From an uncultured Gammaproteobacteria bacterium (GTDB taxonomy: Bacteria; Pseudomonadota; Gammaproteobacteria; UBA6429; Thiohalophilaceae): 64,000 bases of DNA. A model generated the notes under the pieces. That model ran no database searches, was not told where the DNA came from, and saw only the letters and a list, made by a program, of their open reading frames with translations. The translations under genes and the position numbers were made by a program. Of the stretch, positions 25,866-37,464 are shown piece after piece. The stretch covers positions 273,447-337,446 of the forward strand of contig CAJYAN010000002.1 of NCBI GenBank assembly GCA_913064945.1, in the 5' to 3' direction. Within the stretch, counting starts at the first letter, position 1, and each line of letters begins with the position of its first letter.

Positions 25866-26252
25866 ATGAAAAGGATCTTAACAAGTCTAGCACTCATGTT
25901 TTTCACCACTTTTACCGCACAGGCACAAATGGCTGATGGCATGATGAAGAATAATGGCCGGGGTAACCAGTCCGCCTCGGCGGTACCGCCAAACTCCGGT
26001 GAGGGGATTTTTCGCCGTAACTGTGCAAGTTGTCATTTCAATGGTGGCAATGTCATGAACCCCAACTTACCTGTTCAGGCGTCGAGTAAGCTGTCGGACT
26101 ATAAAACCTTCCTGATTTTTGTGCGGCATCCCACGGGTCCGAATGGAGAAGGCGGCGCGATGCCGGCCTTTTCAGAATCCAGACTGTCAGACCGGCAGTT
26201 GCTGGTGCTATATAAATACGTTGCGGCTCGCTATGGAGTACCTAAACCTTAG
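25866..26252 (+). CDS. Secreted c-type cytochrome
   Basis: A 128-residue protein with a signal peptide (about 1-20, ending AQA), a haem motif CASCH at 53-57 and a likely distal methionine in GGAMPAFSE near 97. It should be a single-haem periplasmic electron carrier. AAGGATAAG precedes the ATG. Its electron partner is not apparent from the neighbours. Confidence 0.92.
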   Translation: MKRILTSLALMFFTTFTAQAQMADGMMKNNGRGNQSASAVPPNSGEGIFRRNCASCHFNGGNVMNPNLPVQASSKLSDYKTFLIFVRHPTGPNGEGGAMPAFSESRLSDRQLLVLYKYVAARYGVPKP

Positions 26253-26271
26253 TAATGGAGATTTGTAAAGG

Positions 26272-27987
26272 CTATTCATCGTTGGCGCTGAAGATGATAT
26301 TGCCAATTTTAAAGCGCTGCCAGCGCGGAGATAGCGTTGAGAACTGTTTATTTTCCACCAGTGCTTTAAGCTTTTCGTCGGGCCAGCGTCCTTTGTTTGT
26401 CATATAAATGCTTTTCCACGACTTGCCGACCTGATACCAGAGTCTTGCATAGCCGCCATGCTGGACATGATCTTCAAGGGCGATATATTCAGCGGGTGCC
26501 GCGCCATCCAGGTCTACCTGAATCAAATAATAGTGTTTGTTGACGGCACTATAGTGTCTGGATGTATTGGCCTGTTTTAACAACAGCTGCATAAGTTCTG
26601 GCGGAATGTTCAGATTAGTCGGTGAGGTCGTCATCCTCGCGCGGAGGGCTTTCGCGGTGATATCGTGTTGTACAGTGGTTTGTCTTGTATAAACGGCATC
26701 GATACCTTTTGCCAGTTGCGGATTGGTGTCTTTAATTTTGGTCTTGAGGGATTGCAGCGCAAGGTATCCCGGTCGCGCGAGGTTTCTGGAAAAGTAATAA
26801 ATATCCAGGTTGCTGAGTGTATTTTTACCGGACTCGATACGCGCCATTTGACTGCTGACCACAATTTTACGAAAGTCGAGCAATGGCGAGTTGATCAAAA
26901 TGGCGCTAACCAATACCACGATACTCATGACAATATTGACCTGGCTGAGGGTACCGATCCAGGCATCGCGTTTTTTAATGATCCCCCAGACGTAGCCAAA
27001 AATAAATAACGCCAGCAAGCTACAGACAAGGACTCCCCAGCAACGACCAAGGGACCAGCCGTATTGGCTAATCCGTAAATAAAGACCATAGGCGGCAATC
27101 AGGACGTAGAGGGGTAGGACCGCGATACCAATATAGATAAAACGATGCAGGGCAAGAGAATAAGGAATGATATCACTCTTGTCCTGATAGACCGTATTAA
27201 CGAAGAACAGGATGATCGCCAGTAACCACAGTACCATGATGGAGCCTGTGCCGGTTTTCCATAACAATTCCAGTCCGCTCGTCAGTAACGCCGCCAGGAA
27301 AAGCAGGGCGACAAAAATGACCAGTGGTAACAGGTACTTGATCAGCGCCTGCAGGAGTTTGGCAATCATGTCGATGACCGAGGTCATGTTGCGGAAGATA
27401 AAAATGGCGACACCGCCCGCGATGCTGATGGCGGGAAAATAAAACCAGGCCTGGGTAAAGGTATAGATAAAGAATTTTATCTTGATGCTCTCGAACAGAC
27501 CGGCCAGTAGCATGAGTATGCCCCAGAAAATGGCACAGAATATCGTTGCCAGGCCGAGAATGAGAAAGTTGCGCCAGGAGAGTCTAAACAACGCGTTATA
27601 ACTGACAGGTTCATTACTGGCGCGTTGCTGGATGTACATTAAGGCTTTAAAACAGGCAATACCAACGGTTAAGGCAAAGGGGGCCAATAGATTAAAAGAA
27701 TGAATTATGGTGGCAGGTTTCTGCTGATAGCCGGTATAGGCAGCCACCAGTGCAAGGCAGAGACCAAAGAGCGCTAACCACTTGCTCAGGTCACGAAGAT
27801 TATCGCTCCAGGCTGACAGCATGGCCATTACAGGTAGACTAATCACCAGACTCATGGCGACATTCAGGCTGACCTCGTCGGTCGATGGCCAAAACTTATA
27901 TTGAATGGACTTATACAGTGCGAGTAGCAGTAGTCCCTGTAGTAAAGCAATCGCTATAATCAGCTGCTTCGGGATGATTTTTTCCAT
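26272..27987 (-). CDS. DUF4153-like polytopic membrane protein
   Basis: 571 residues. ATG 27987 (MEKIIPKQLIIAIALLQ) with AGAGGGG upstream is preferred over an in-frame codon at 28059. About ten to twelve hydrophobic helices fill the first two thirds, and a soluble C-terminal domain follows. The pattern fits DUF4153 proteins, whose function is unknown. Confidence 0.75.
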   Translation of the reverse strand: MEKIIPKQLIIAIALLQGLLLLALYKSIQYKFWPSTDEVSLNVAMSLVISLPVMAMLSAWSDNLRDLSKWLALFGLCLALVAAYTGYQQKPATIIHSFNLLAPFALTVGIACFKALMYIQQRASNEPVSYNALFRLSWRNFLILGLATIFCAIFWGILMLLAGLFESIKIKFFIYTFTQAWFYFPAISIAGGVAIFIFRNMTSVIDMIAKLLQALIKYLLPLVIFVALLFLAALLTSGLELLWKTGTGSIMVLWLLAIILFFVNTVYQDKSDIIPYSLALHRFIYIGIAVLPLYVLIAAYGLYLRISQYGWSLGRCWGVLVCSLLALFIFGYVWGIIKKRDAWIGTLSQVNIVMSIVVLVSAILINSPLLDFRKIVVSSQMARIESGKNTLSNLDIYYFSRNLARPGYLALQSLKTKIKDTNPQLAKGIDAVYTRQTTVQHDITAKALRARMTTSPTNLNIPPELMQLLLKQANTSRHYSAVNKHYYLIQVDLDGAAPAEYIALEDHVQHGGYARLWYQVGKSWKSIYMTNKGRWPDEKLKALVENKQFSTLSPRWQRFKIGNIIFSANDE

Positions 27988-28227
27988 ACGCTCGACCCCT
28001 CTATTTATTATTTTTGTGTATCGCCGGATAGCCCTAGTGTTTGATATGCGCTGCTGCATGTCAAATGGGATATTAGGTAGATAATCTGCAGATGTGCGTG
28101 AAGACCTGTTACTTCTGAGTGTATGCTGACGGGACTTGAAATATCTCTGACATTATGGCGCAAGGGACTGTATCTATGTCAAAATGTATCTTTCGATATC
28201 AGAATATCAAAGTCTGGAGTAGCGCTG

Positions 28228-28650
28228 ATGTATAACACCTTTAAACCCGAACAACCCATGAGCTTGATGGATTTTGTTCGTGCCGCCAAGTCCTGCATCC
28301 AGGAAATCACTCCGAAAGCGCTGGTCGACAAGCTAAATAATAAGGAAGACCTGTTGTTGATCGACGTACGTGAGCATGGCGAGTATGAAAATGGTCACAT
28401 TCAAGGGGCTCATCTGGTACCGCGCGGCATTCTTGAACCCGCCGCCGACCCGGCCTATCCCAAGCACCTGCCGGAACTGGCCGCAGCCCGTGACCGTCAG
28501 GTCGTGGTCTACTGTGCGACCAGTGGCCGTTCCGCGATGGCCTGTGCCGTATTACAGATGATGGGCTTCAATAATGTCCTCAACCTCGATGGTGGTTATG
28601 CCCGCTGGGTTAAGGATGGCATGCCGGAAGTACATGAAGCCACATACTAG
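28228..28650 (+). CDS. Rhodanese-domain sulfurtransferase
   Basis: 140 residues from ATG 28228 with GGAG upstream; the frame is open from 28123. The catalytic cysteine loop CATSGRS follows VVVY, and the N-terminal part has LLLIDVREHGEYENGHI. Rhodaneses pass sulfane sulfur between carriers. In this sulfur-oxidising background it may feed persulfide to other carriers. The hairpin GATCGC-GGTAAAT-GCGATC follows at about 28669-28687. Confidence 0.92.
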   Translation: MYNTFKPEQPMSLMDFVRAAKSCIQEITPKALVDKLNNKEDLLLIDVREHGEYENGHIQGAHLVPRGILEPAADPAYPKHLPELAAARDRQVVVYCATSGRSAMACAVLQMMGFNNVLNLDGGYARWVKDGMPEVHEATY

Positions 28651-28741
28651 CTAAACACCCATTGCAAGGATCGCGGTAAATGCGATCGATTGGAATGGGC
28701 GACGGCGACCTGTCCACCGGATAACACCAATCAGGACGTTA

Positions 28742-30571
28742 TCAGGTTTCGAAATTCCCCAGCCAGCTGTTCCTGTTCGTCAATTGCTCCTCGGTCAGCT
28801 GATCAGCAACGACGAAATAACACGTTGTCTCTGGCGGTGCCGCCAGAGTGATCCTGAACTCCATTAATTCATCACGGCGAAAGGCGTGCAGGGTGATGGT
28901 GTCCCCCGCCTGGTACATACCGAGAACCTTTTCAAAACTGCTCTTTTCGATCTTCAGGCCGTTGACGGCAATACCTATATCATCGGCCGCAACACCGGCC
29001 TTTTGCGCCGGACCGTGATCGAGGACATTGCTAAAGCGGACGCCACCTTCCGCCGCAGCGGAGTTGGTGCCAAACCACGGCGCCGGGGTCTTGCCATTAT
29101 TGGCCGGTGGGGTACCACCCTTGTCAGTACTGGAGTCGGCAGCACGTTGTTTAAACTGGATACCGAGATCGGTAAATAACTCTGCCAGAGGTAAGTCCTG
29201 GGTGCCATAGAGATAGTTGTTAAAGAAGTCGTTTAAATTTATTCCCGCGATGTCACTGGCAATTTTTTCAATCGCTCCTTCGGGGACGCCAATATTCTTT
29301 GCACCATACTCCTGCCACAAATGATGCATAACATCATCCAGAGATTTTTCGGCGTGTGTCTGCCGCCGAATCGTGAGATCCAGGGCGCAGGCAATTAATG
29401 AACCCTTGGTGTAATAACTAACAATCGCATTGGGTGCATTTTCATCCTGTTTATAAAATTTAGTCCAGGCATCAAAGCTGGAATCGGCGACACTCTGTTT
29501 GCGCCGGCCACTATTTCTAAACACACGTGTGCAGATTTCACCAAACATTTTTAAATAAGTCTTGAGATCAATTGCGCCACAACGCAGCATACCGAGGTCG
29601 TCATAGTATGAGGTGATACCTTCAAAGGCCCACAGCTGACGGGTGTAGCTTTCCTTCGATAGATCATAGGGCAGAAATCCGGCGGGTTTTATACGCTTGA
29701 TGTTCCAGGTATGAAAGTATTCGTGTGAACATAGACCGAGAAAAGTCAGATAATCGTCGGAGGCCTTGCTCTTATGTTTGAGCGGCAGGCTATCACGACT
29801 ACAAATTAAAGCCGTGCTACTACGATGCTCAAGACCGCCATAGCCATTACCGACGACCATGGCGAGGAACATATAACGCTCGGTTACCGGTAACTCGCCA
29901 AAGAAATTAATATGTTGCTCACAGATAGGTTTTAAGTCTCGACACAGTCGTTCCATGTCAGCCTGATGTCTGCCGGTGAGAACGACATCGTGCGGTATAC
30001 CGCAGGCCTCAAAGGTCGCAAGACTGAAGTTACCCATTTCCACAGGGTGGTCGACCAGTTCATCATAGTTACTGGCCTTGTAAATACCAAAACCATAGAG
30101 CTTGGCCTTGTCTCTTGGCAGGGTCGTCGCGACGCGCCATGACTTATAGTTCTCGCCTTTGGGCTTGACCAGCTCTACCGTGCAGGTCTCCTGTTCCTTA
30201 CCGAGGGCGGCCAGAAACAGGCAGGTACCGTTGTAAAAACCGTGTGTGGTATCCAGATGGGCACCACGCACCGACAGGTCCCAGGCATAGACCTCGTAGT
30301 CGATCACCAGTACGCCATCACAGGGGTCGCACTGCCAGGTATCTTTGTCGAGTTTGTTAATGGCGATTGGCTGGTGGTTGCTACTGGCCTCAATGCTGAC
30401 AATATTGCGGGCGAAGTCGCGGATCAAATAACTCCCCGGTATCCAGGCGGGCATAAACAGTTTCTGGCCCTGATCGTCGGGTTGTGTCAAGTGACATTGC
30501 ACATGGAAGAGGTGTTGTTCGGGTGACTTGAGCGTTACCACATAGTGAACAGCAACAGCAGATGTGTTCAT
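28742..30571 (-). CDS. M61-family metallopeptidase with PDZ domain
   Basis: 609 residues. An N-terminal M61 beta-domain is followed by the zinc motif HEYFH near residues 280-284 with WNIKRIKP, and by a C-terminal PDZ-like domain (about 500-590). These are glycyl-aminopeptidase-like enzymes. No signal peptide is evident. AAGGAAA precedes the ATG. It lies 27 bases downstream of the secretin-like gene on the same strand. Confidence 0.93.
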   Translation of the reverse strand: MNTSAVAVHYVVTLKSPEQHLFHVQCHLTQPDDQGQKLFMPAWIPGSYLIRDFARNIVSIEASSNHQPIAINKLDKDTWQCDPCDGVLVIDYEVYAWDLSVRGAHLDTTHGFYNGTCLFLAALGKEQETCTVELVKPKGENYKSWRVATTLPRDKAKLYGFGIYKASNYDELVDHPVEMGNFSLATFEACGIPHDVVLTGRHQADMERLCRDLKPICEQHINFFGELPVTERYMFLAMVVGNGYGGLEHRSSTALICSRDSLPLKHKSKASDDYLTFLGLCSHEYFHTWNIKRIKPAGFLPYDLSKESYTRQLWAFEGITSYYDDLGMLRCGAIDLKTYLKMFGEICTRVFRNSGRRKQSVADSSFDAWTKFYKQDENAPNAIVSYYTKGSLIACALDLTIRRQTHAEKSLDDVMHHLWQEYGAKNIGVPEGAIEKIASDIAGINLNDFFNNYLYGTQDLPLAELFTDLGIQFKQRAADSSTDKGGTPPANNGKTPAPWFGTNSAAAEGGVRFSNVLDHGPAQKAGVAADDIGIAVNGLKIEKSSFEKVLGMYQAGDTITLHAFRRDELMEFRITLAAPPETTCYFVVADQLTEEQLTNRNSWLGNFET

Positions 30572-30598
30572 GGTTTTCCTTTCCTGACTTGCAGGAAG

Positions 30599-31405
30599 TT
30601 AATGAATGAGATCGACTTTGAGAAACAGTCCGGCGGCCGCTTCGCCACGCGGGCCAGTAGAATATTGCGAGGAATTGTTGCCATTTTCAAGTTTTTGAAT
30701 AATGCCGCCGAGTTCCACCCACGTTCCCAGTGGTGCGCTGACCGTGGTCTCCAGCGACTGGCTATTAATCTGACCCTGGCCTTCACGGCTCATGGCCGAA
30801 TGAAACGGGCGTATCTTTAGAATGACGGTACTGTCGGCAATTTGCGGAAAGACCTGAAAGCCGGTGCTGACATGCTGATAGGTTACGCTCTCGGTGACGG
30901 TACCATCGGGATTGGTCCGGCGCTGAGTGACGGGGAATTGTTTGCCCGCCTGAATATTGGCCCACTGACCCTGGACGACCTGGAGACGCTGGACACCGGC
31001 GACGTCCTGCCGACGGCGGGTCTGCTGTACATGGACCTGGCCACTGATATTACCGTTGGTCGCGGTCACCTTAGCATCGGTCTGCATGTCCTGTAGCACG
31101 TACTGGCGATCATAGGAGACACTGATTTGCAGACGTTTTAACGCCGTATCAAAGTCGGCCAAGATCTCTTTTAGGTCGGTAATGTTTTTGGCGGTACTGC
31201 GAATCACCAAAGTATAGCCGGTACCGGATATGACCCCGCCGGGATGCATAAAGGGTTTAAGTAAGGCGACCGCATCTTCGGCAGAGCGATATTTGAGGGG
31301 GATGACCACCATTTCCATGACGGGGCCATTCTCGTCAGCAATGGCCTGCGTCATATTGCCCAGCAGGGACAGGATCACGAACAGGCTGATGGCGATACTT
31401 TTCAT
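30599..31405 (-). CDS. Secretin N-domain-like exported protein
   Basis: 268 residues with a signal peptide ending near AIA (about 1-23). The segment VIPLKYRSAEDAVALLKPF followed by LVIRSTAKNITDLKEIL matches the N1-type domain of secretins, and the C-terminal half resembles a short secretin-like beta region. It is far too short for a full secretin, and no type II or IV secretion genes lie nearby. Its start overlaps the stop of the upstream gene by one base. Function unknown. Confidence 0.8.
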   Translation of the reverse strand: MKSIAISLFVILSLLGNMTQAIADENGPVMEMVVIPLKYRSAEDAVALLKPFMHPGGVISGTGYTLVIRSTAKNITDLKEILADFDTALKRLQISVSYDRQYVLQDMQTDAKVTATNGNISGQVHVQQTRRRQDVAGVQRLQVVQGQWANIQAGKQFPVTQRRTNPDGTVTESVTYQHVSTGFQVFPQIADSTVILKIRPFHSAMSREGQGQINSQSLETTVSAPLGTWVELGGIIQKLENGNNSSQYSTGPRGEAAAGLFLKVDLIH

Positions 31406-31944
31406 TAAATGTGTAGCCTTCGAAAGTCGGTAATGGCCTGGCTGTGTTCCCAGGCATCGTTAAACGAGTTGAGCCAGTCGCGGCACTGGGCCGGGTCGTA
31501 AAAGCTCACCAGGCCTTCGTAACGCTCATCGGACTCTTTATATAGGTAGCCGCGCTGATCTGCAATGACAAACATGCGGCCGGTCTGGGCATAGTGAGGC
31601 GCTGTCATGCGCATATCAATATAGCTGGTCAGGCGTCGCTGCAGTTCCAGGATGCGGTGGCCCTGATTGATCAGGATTTGAGGTTCGCGGATTAATATCC
31701 GTATTTTTGTACGGGGATTAGTGACGGCCAGTTGGCGCAGGGCATCCAGTACTGTGTCCTGGTCAAACAGCCGATGGTCCAGCATCTGTGTGAAGATATC
31801 GAGACTATGGTGAGCCTGCTGCAACAGGTGACGCACAGCGGCCAGGTTTTCAGTCAACTGTGAGACGCTATACAGCGTCCGGCATTCACCCAATATACAG
31901 TCACCTAAGTCGTCCGGCAGGGTCTGTTTTTCAATGGGGGTCAT
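31405..31944 (-). CDS. DUF7931-like protein
   Basis: A 179-residue soluble protein; the middle (about 40-150) resembles a phospholipase-D-like fold without the HKD catalytic motif. I recall this as DUF7931. Its stop overlaps the ATG of the secretin-like gene, so the two are coupled. It lies in a minus-strand run with roxA and a GNAT gene. Confidence 0.7.
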   Translation of the reverse strand: MTPIEKQTLPDDLGDCILGECRTLYSVSQLTENLAAVRHLLQQAHHSLDIFTQMLDHRLFDQDTVLDALRQLAVTNPRTKIRILIREPQILINQGHRILELQRRLTSYIDMRMTAPHYAQTGRMFVIADQRGYLYKESDERYEGLVSFYDPAQCRDWLNSFNDAWEHSQAITDFRRLHI

Positions 31945-31968
31945 ATTATCCAGTATATGACCTGATAT

Positions 31969-32406
31969 TCACGATTTCGATGTAACAAGCCACAGTTTCA
32001 TCTCCCGGTGTGGAATTCCGGCATCTTCATAGGTATCACCGCTGGCGGCAAATCCCAGGCGTTCGTAAAAGGGAATGGCGCTAACCTGTGCGGATAGCAT
32101 GACCTGCGTCAACTCACGGGCCCTGGCCTCATTGATCAGATGTTTGAGTAGCAGGCTGCCAATGCCTTGCCGCCGCCACTCCCGCAGCACTGCCATGCGA
32201 CCGATCCTGCCGCTCTCCAGCAGGCGTGCGGTGGCGACGGGGTGATGTTTGTTCGCGATGGCCAGCAGGTGATAGGCCTGGGCATCATGCTCATCCCATT
32301 CCAGTGCCAGCGGTACGCCTTGTTCCTGGACGAAGACCGTTTCACGGATAGTCTTTAAATCTGCAAAGTCAGCGGTGAAGTCGGCCTGGTGAATGCTAAT
32401 CGTCAT
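31969..32406 (-). CDS. GNAT-family N-acetyltransferase (ElaA/YjcF-like)
   Basis: 145 residues from ATG 32406. The acetyl-CoA loop is RRQGIGSLLLKHL, followed by IPFYERLGF. Start is inside the end of the roxA gene (11-base overlap), which supports co-translation. Substrate unknown. Confidence 0.85.
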   Translation of the reverse strand: MTISIHQADFTADFADLKTIRETVFVQEQGVPLALEWDEHDAQAYHLLAIANKHHPVATARLLESGRIGRMAVLREWRRQGIGSLLLKHLINEARARELTQVMLSAQVSAIPFYERLGFAASGDTYEDAGIPHREMKLWLVTSKS

Positions 32407-33535
32407 GGGCAAGCAAACCATGCTCGATAAGAAAGGCAAGGAGCTGCTGAAATTCATCGGTATCGATGATTTCCTGATATTCGACTGGCAGGAGCTGGCG
32501 CTGTTCGCACAACTGGGGAATCAGGCGGGCAACAGGCGGGCTGATATCCAGGCTTTCGCCATTGGCAAACAGGCGGACGTGATAATAACGCTCGCGGATA
32601 AAGGCGAGGCGCGCGTCTGAATCCAGGAAGATCCCCTGCTGCAGGATGTGCGCCTGCTCGTGTTCAGTTGGCTCGAACCAGTCAGGGTGCCTGGGTTCGG
32701 TGACCAGACGGCCAAAGACATCGGCGATGACCGATTGATCACTGAGTTGCGTCTTGAGATATTCACTAAACTGTTCAATATCCGTTGCCTCGATCTCGGC
32801 GCTATGCTCCGGCAGGCCACGATGTGGATCGGTAAAGTGTTGACGTAGCTGTTGTTGCTGAATCAGGGTATCAAGATAGGCCGTCAGCATCTGTTGATGG
32901 CTGGGGGCACGAAAACCGATGGACAGGGTCATGCAGTGACTCATGGCCACACCGTAGTGAGCCAGTTGTGGTGGCAGGTACAGCATATCACCGGGACTGA
33001 GCAGCCATTCCTCTTCGGCGTTAAATGCCTGCAGAATATCCAGTTCACAATCGGGATAGAGATTATTCGTTGCCGTGGCGCCTGAATCGATTTGCCAGCG
33101 GCGTTCCCCCATGCCTTGAAGAAGAAATACATCATACTGATCAATGTGTGGACCGACGCTGCCGCCTGGCGTGGCGTAACTGATCATGATGTCATCCAGA
33201 CGCCACTGTGGAATAAAATCAAAGTGCTTGAGTAGCGCGGCAATTTGTTCATCGTAGCGCTGGCAGTCCTGTACCAGCAGGGTCCAGTCTTTATCGCCCA
33301 GACTGGCAAAATCGTCATCGCTAAACGGGCCATGGCGTAATTGCCAGGGACAGGCCGTATTGTCCGTCGTGCGGATGAGACGGGATTCCACTGCGTCCTC
33401 ACAGGCGAGTCCCGCCAGTTCTTCGGCTGAAAGTGGTGAGACAAATCCCGGCAGGGCCTGTCGAATCAGAAAGGGCTTTTTTTGCCAGTAGCCGCGCAGA
33501 AATTGTCTGGCAGTAAGTTTACCGAATAGGGACAT
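32396..33535 (-). CDS. roxA: RoxA, ribosomal protein L16 arginine hydroxylase
   Basis: A 379-residue cupin/JmjC 2-oxoglutarate oxygenase of the YcfD family. The metal motif GPHIDQYDVF lies near residue 127, with a distal histidine near 187. E. coli YcfD hydroxylates an arginine of ribosomal protein L16. It starts a likely minus-strand run roxA-GNAT-DUF7931-secretin-like-M61. In E. coli the gene lies close to the purB region, and here it is also near purB. Confidence 0.93.
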   Translation of the reverse strand: MSLFGKLTARQFLRGYWQKKPFLIRQALPGFVSPLSAEELAGLACEDAVESRLIRTTDNTACPWQLRHGPFSDDDFASLGDKDWTLLVQDCQRYDEQIAALLKHFDFIPQWRLDDIMISYATPGGSVGPHIDQYDVFLLQGMGERRWQIDSGATATNNLYPDCELDILQAFNAEEEWLLSPGDMLYLPPQLAHYGVAMSHCMTLSIGFRAPSHQQMLTAYLDTLIQQQQLRQHFTDPHRGLPEHSAEIEATDIEQFSEYLKTQLSDQSVIADVFGRLVTEPRHPDWFEPTEHEQAHILQQGIFLDSDARLAFIRERYYHVRLFANGESLDISPPVARLIPQLCEQRQLLPVEYQEIIDTDEFQQLLAFLIEHGLLAHDD

Positions 33536-33555
33536 AATACTGGTAAGTCGTATGT

Positions 33556-34593
33556 TTAATATTGACTAGTGGTACGGGAGAATTGTCCAGTGTGACTTTT
33601 GAAATCTTTAATGCTCCTGAGTTTACCGGATTTATGCAGAGATTCAAAACTACAGACCGCATTGCGGCCATGATTCTTGGCATAATAGAGGGCACGGTCC
33701 GCCTGGCAGATGATCTCGCTTGCATCCTTCGCAGTATCGAGTCTGGTGTAGCCAATACTAACGGTAACTTTACCAACCTGAGGGAATTTATAACGCTCAA
33801 TCCGTTTTCGAAATCGTTGCAATACAAATTCTGCCATCGATAAATTCAGGTCACGAAAAATGACGACAAATTCTTCGCCACCGTAACGAAACATCAGATC
33901 AATGTCACGGAAACAGCGGCGCATCTCCTGGGCAAAGTACACCAGAACGTCATCACCGATAATGTGGCCGAAGCGGTCATTAATGGACTTAAACAGATCA
34001 ATATCAATCAGGGCAAAACAGGTATTTTCCAGGTTTTCTCTGGAACGACGCTTGTCTGAGGCAGCAGTTTTGTAGATGTGATTTATTTTTCGATCGAGTG
34101 CAAAGCGATTATACAATCCTGTGAGGCTGTCATGCTCATTGCGGTTGAGCAAAAAGGCATGGCTGGCATAGATTTTAATGAGTGGATCAAGAAAATTTTT
34201 ATGCTGCTCACTGCAGATCGTGGAAAGCACAACGATAGCGCAGATATGGTTTTTAGCCTGAATAGGAAACAGGCTACGCGGCTTTTTGGCGAGTTCGCTG
34301 GGGAAGGTTGGATTGCCATCGGCGATGCAGAATTGCACATCTTCATCAGTCAATTTAAGCTCTTTTTCCACATGAGTGGGATGGCTGTCGAGAACTTTAT
34401 GAATGGATGGCTTGATGCCAAGTTCCGGGTCCTGACCATGCAAATGGTAGAATCGTATGCGGGTGTCCCTGATGTATTGGGTAAGGATATCGAAAAGGGT
34501 ACTGTCCAGCGCCTCGATATCACGTTGTTCAGCGAGTTGCACGACAGCATCTAGAGGACAGTCCTTTTCAAACAACACCGACTCTTTTGACAT
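33556..34593 (-). CDS. Diguanylate cyclase with N-terminal sensory region
   Basis: 345 residues. A catalytic GGDEF domain carries YGGEEF, and an inhibitory site RDID stands five residues before it, so product inhibition by c-di-GMP is likely. The first 150 residues form a GAF-like region without membrane segments. GGGAG lies before the ATG. It makes c-di-GMP in the cytoplasm; the signal sensed is unknown. It lies upstream of roxA on the same strand. Confidence 0.92.
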   Translation of the reverse strand: MSKESVLFEKDCPLDAVVQLAEQRDIEALDSTLFDILTQYIRDTRIRFYHLHGQDPELGIKPSIHKVLDSHPTHVEKELKLTDEDVQFCIADGNPTFPSELAKKPRSLFPIQAKNHICAIVVLSTICSEQHKNFLDPLIKIYASHAFLLNRNEHDSLTGLYNRFALDRKINHIYKTAASDKRRSRENLENTCFALIDIDLFKSINDRFGHIIGDDVLVYFAQEMRRCFRDIDLMFRYGGEEFVVIFRDLNLSMAEFVLQRFRKRIERYKFPQVGKVTVSIGYTRLDTAKDASEIICQADRALYYAKNHGRNAVCSFESLHKSGKLRSIKDFKSHTGQFSRTTSQY

Positions 34594-34659
34594 CCTAACT
34601 CCCTTTGGATCGTGTCTTAATGGAGATGCAAAAGCTTGTATTGCATAACCATAGAACGT

Positions 34660-36365
<1,706 letters not shown>

Positions 36366-36702
36366 ATGGAGACGAGTGTGAGCGAGGCTATCGTGGTGCA
36401 AAATATACAGCTCAGACTTTCTGGCTGGCAGCGGCAACGGGAAATACTGGATAAAAAAAGACGCACACATCCTGCTTTTGATGAGGCGTATGCAGAGCAG
36501 GATTGTCGAGTGCGTTGGGCGTATCAGAAATTACAGATGCTTCGTTCGTCTGGCACACGGACTTATAGGGGACTGGCAGGGTGTTGGCGATGCAGATTTT
36601 ATCAACTTTTCTAGATCAGAATTCATCATTCGCGGTAAACGCAAAAAGCAAATATCGACGCATGTTTATGAAACACGCGGCAGAAAGTATAGCGGTCGTT
36701 GA
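36366..36702 (+). pseudogene. Possible frameshifted gene of unknown family
   Basis: The frame from ATG 36366 reads protein-like up to about 36540 (AIVVQNIQLRLSGWQRQRE, DEAYAEQDCRVRWAYQKLQ) and then becomes poor until its stop at 36614. A second frame, shifted by one, reads protein-like from about 36560 (GDWQGVGDADFINF, EFIIRGKRKKQ) to a stop at 36702. One frameshift near 36540-36560 would join them into a protein of about 110 residues. It could be a true pseudogene or a sequencing error. The next gene starts four bases later. Confidence 0.38.
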
Positions 36703-36705
36703 CAG

Positions 36706-36885
36706 ATGGACGATCCCTATATCAGCTTAGAAAGCATCCTGGATGAAGTCTTTAAAGTGGAAAATGAACGAAGCAAAGTTGGTCAACAGTGGCGCTGGCT
36801 GATCGTGAAGAAAACAGCCGATACCTTAACAGTGCGTGATACTACGACTCGACATTTGATGAAATTTGTTAAAACAGGACGATAA
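36706..36885 (+). CDS. 59-residue small protein of unknown function
   Basis: A short frame that reads MDDPYISLESILDEVF and ends LMKFVKTGR. The neighbours are packed closely: three bases after the shifted frame and three bases before the DUF4124 gene. No clear ribosome binding site, so translational coupling is likely if it is real. Family not recognised. Confidence 0.45.
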   Translation: MDDPYISLESILDEVFKVENERSKVGQQWRWLIVKKTADTLTVRDTTTRHLMKFVKTGR

Positions 36886-36888
36886 ACC

Positions 36889-37461
36889 ATGTGTGGCTTT
36901 TTTCTTGTTATGTCTCTACTGTTTGGTACGATACTATCCTGTCAGGCTGCCGGTATTTATAAGTGGGTTGATGAAAAAGGCCAGGTGCACTTTTCACAAA
37001 CCAAACCCAATCAACAGGAAGCCAGTCGGGTCGGAGAGACCTTGCAATCGGATCATGAAGTCCCGGCGGTTCCGGCGATTGGTCGATGTACGACACTATC
37101 GCAGCAGCTGGTGGGTGACTGGCGTGGTAAAGACAGGCAGCAACGTATCGTCTTTCGTTTTTATGAGCGTGATGACTATAAATTTGCCGGTTCGCTGAGC
37201 AACATGGCGTATATGATTGACTACGGTCGCCAGGGATTATTGCAGGGTGGCCACTGGAAGGTGAAGGGCAATAGCATCGTCTTCAGTATCAGGAAACGTG
37301 GTAGATCGGCGGGCAAACGTGCGGAATTTACCAGAGCGGCGCTGGGTCGGATCGACGTTGATAATCTGGTCCTGCTGGTCGGCAATGCAACCTTTCGTCT
37401 CGCGCGCTATACAGGCAGTGGAAACCTGCCTACCTGTATGCGACGCAAACGAAATCGCTAG
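36889..37461 (+). CDS. DUF4124-domain exported protein
   Basis: 190 residues. A signal peptide (about 1-20) is followed at once by the DUF4124 segment GIYKWVDEKGQVHFSQTKP. The rest (about 65-190) looks like a small beta-rich domain (VGDWRGKDRQQRIVFRF). It should act in the periplasm; function unknown. It ends four bases before the convergent DUF4202 gene. Confidence 0.87.
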   Translation: MCGFFLVMSLLFGTILSCQAAGIYKWVDEKGQVHFSQTKPNQQEASRVGETLQSDHEVPAVPAIGRCTTLSQQLVGDWRGKDRQQRIVFRFYERDDYKFAGSLSNMAYMIDYGRQGLLQGGHWKVKGNSIVFSIRKRGRSAGKRAEFTRAALGRIDVDNLVLLVGNATFRLARYTGSGNLPTCMRRKRNR

Positions 37462-37464
37462 GCG

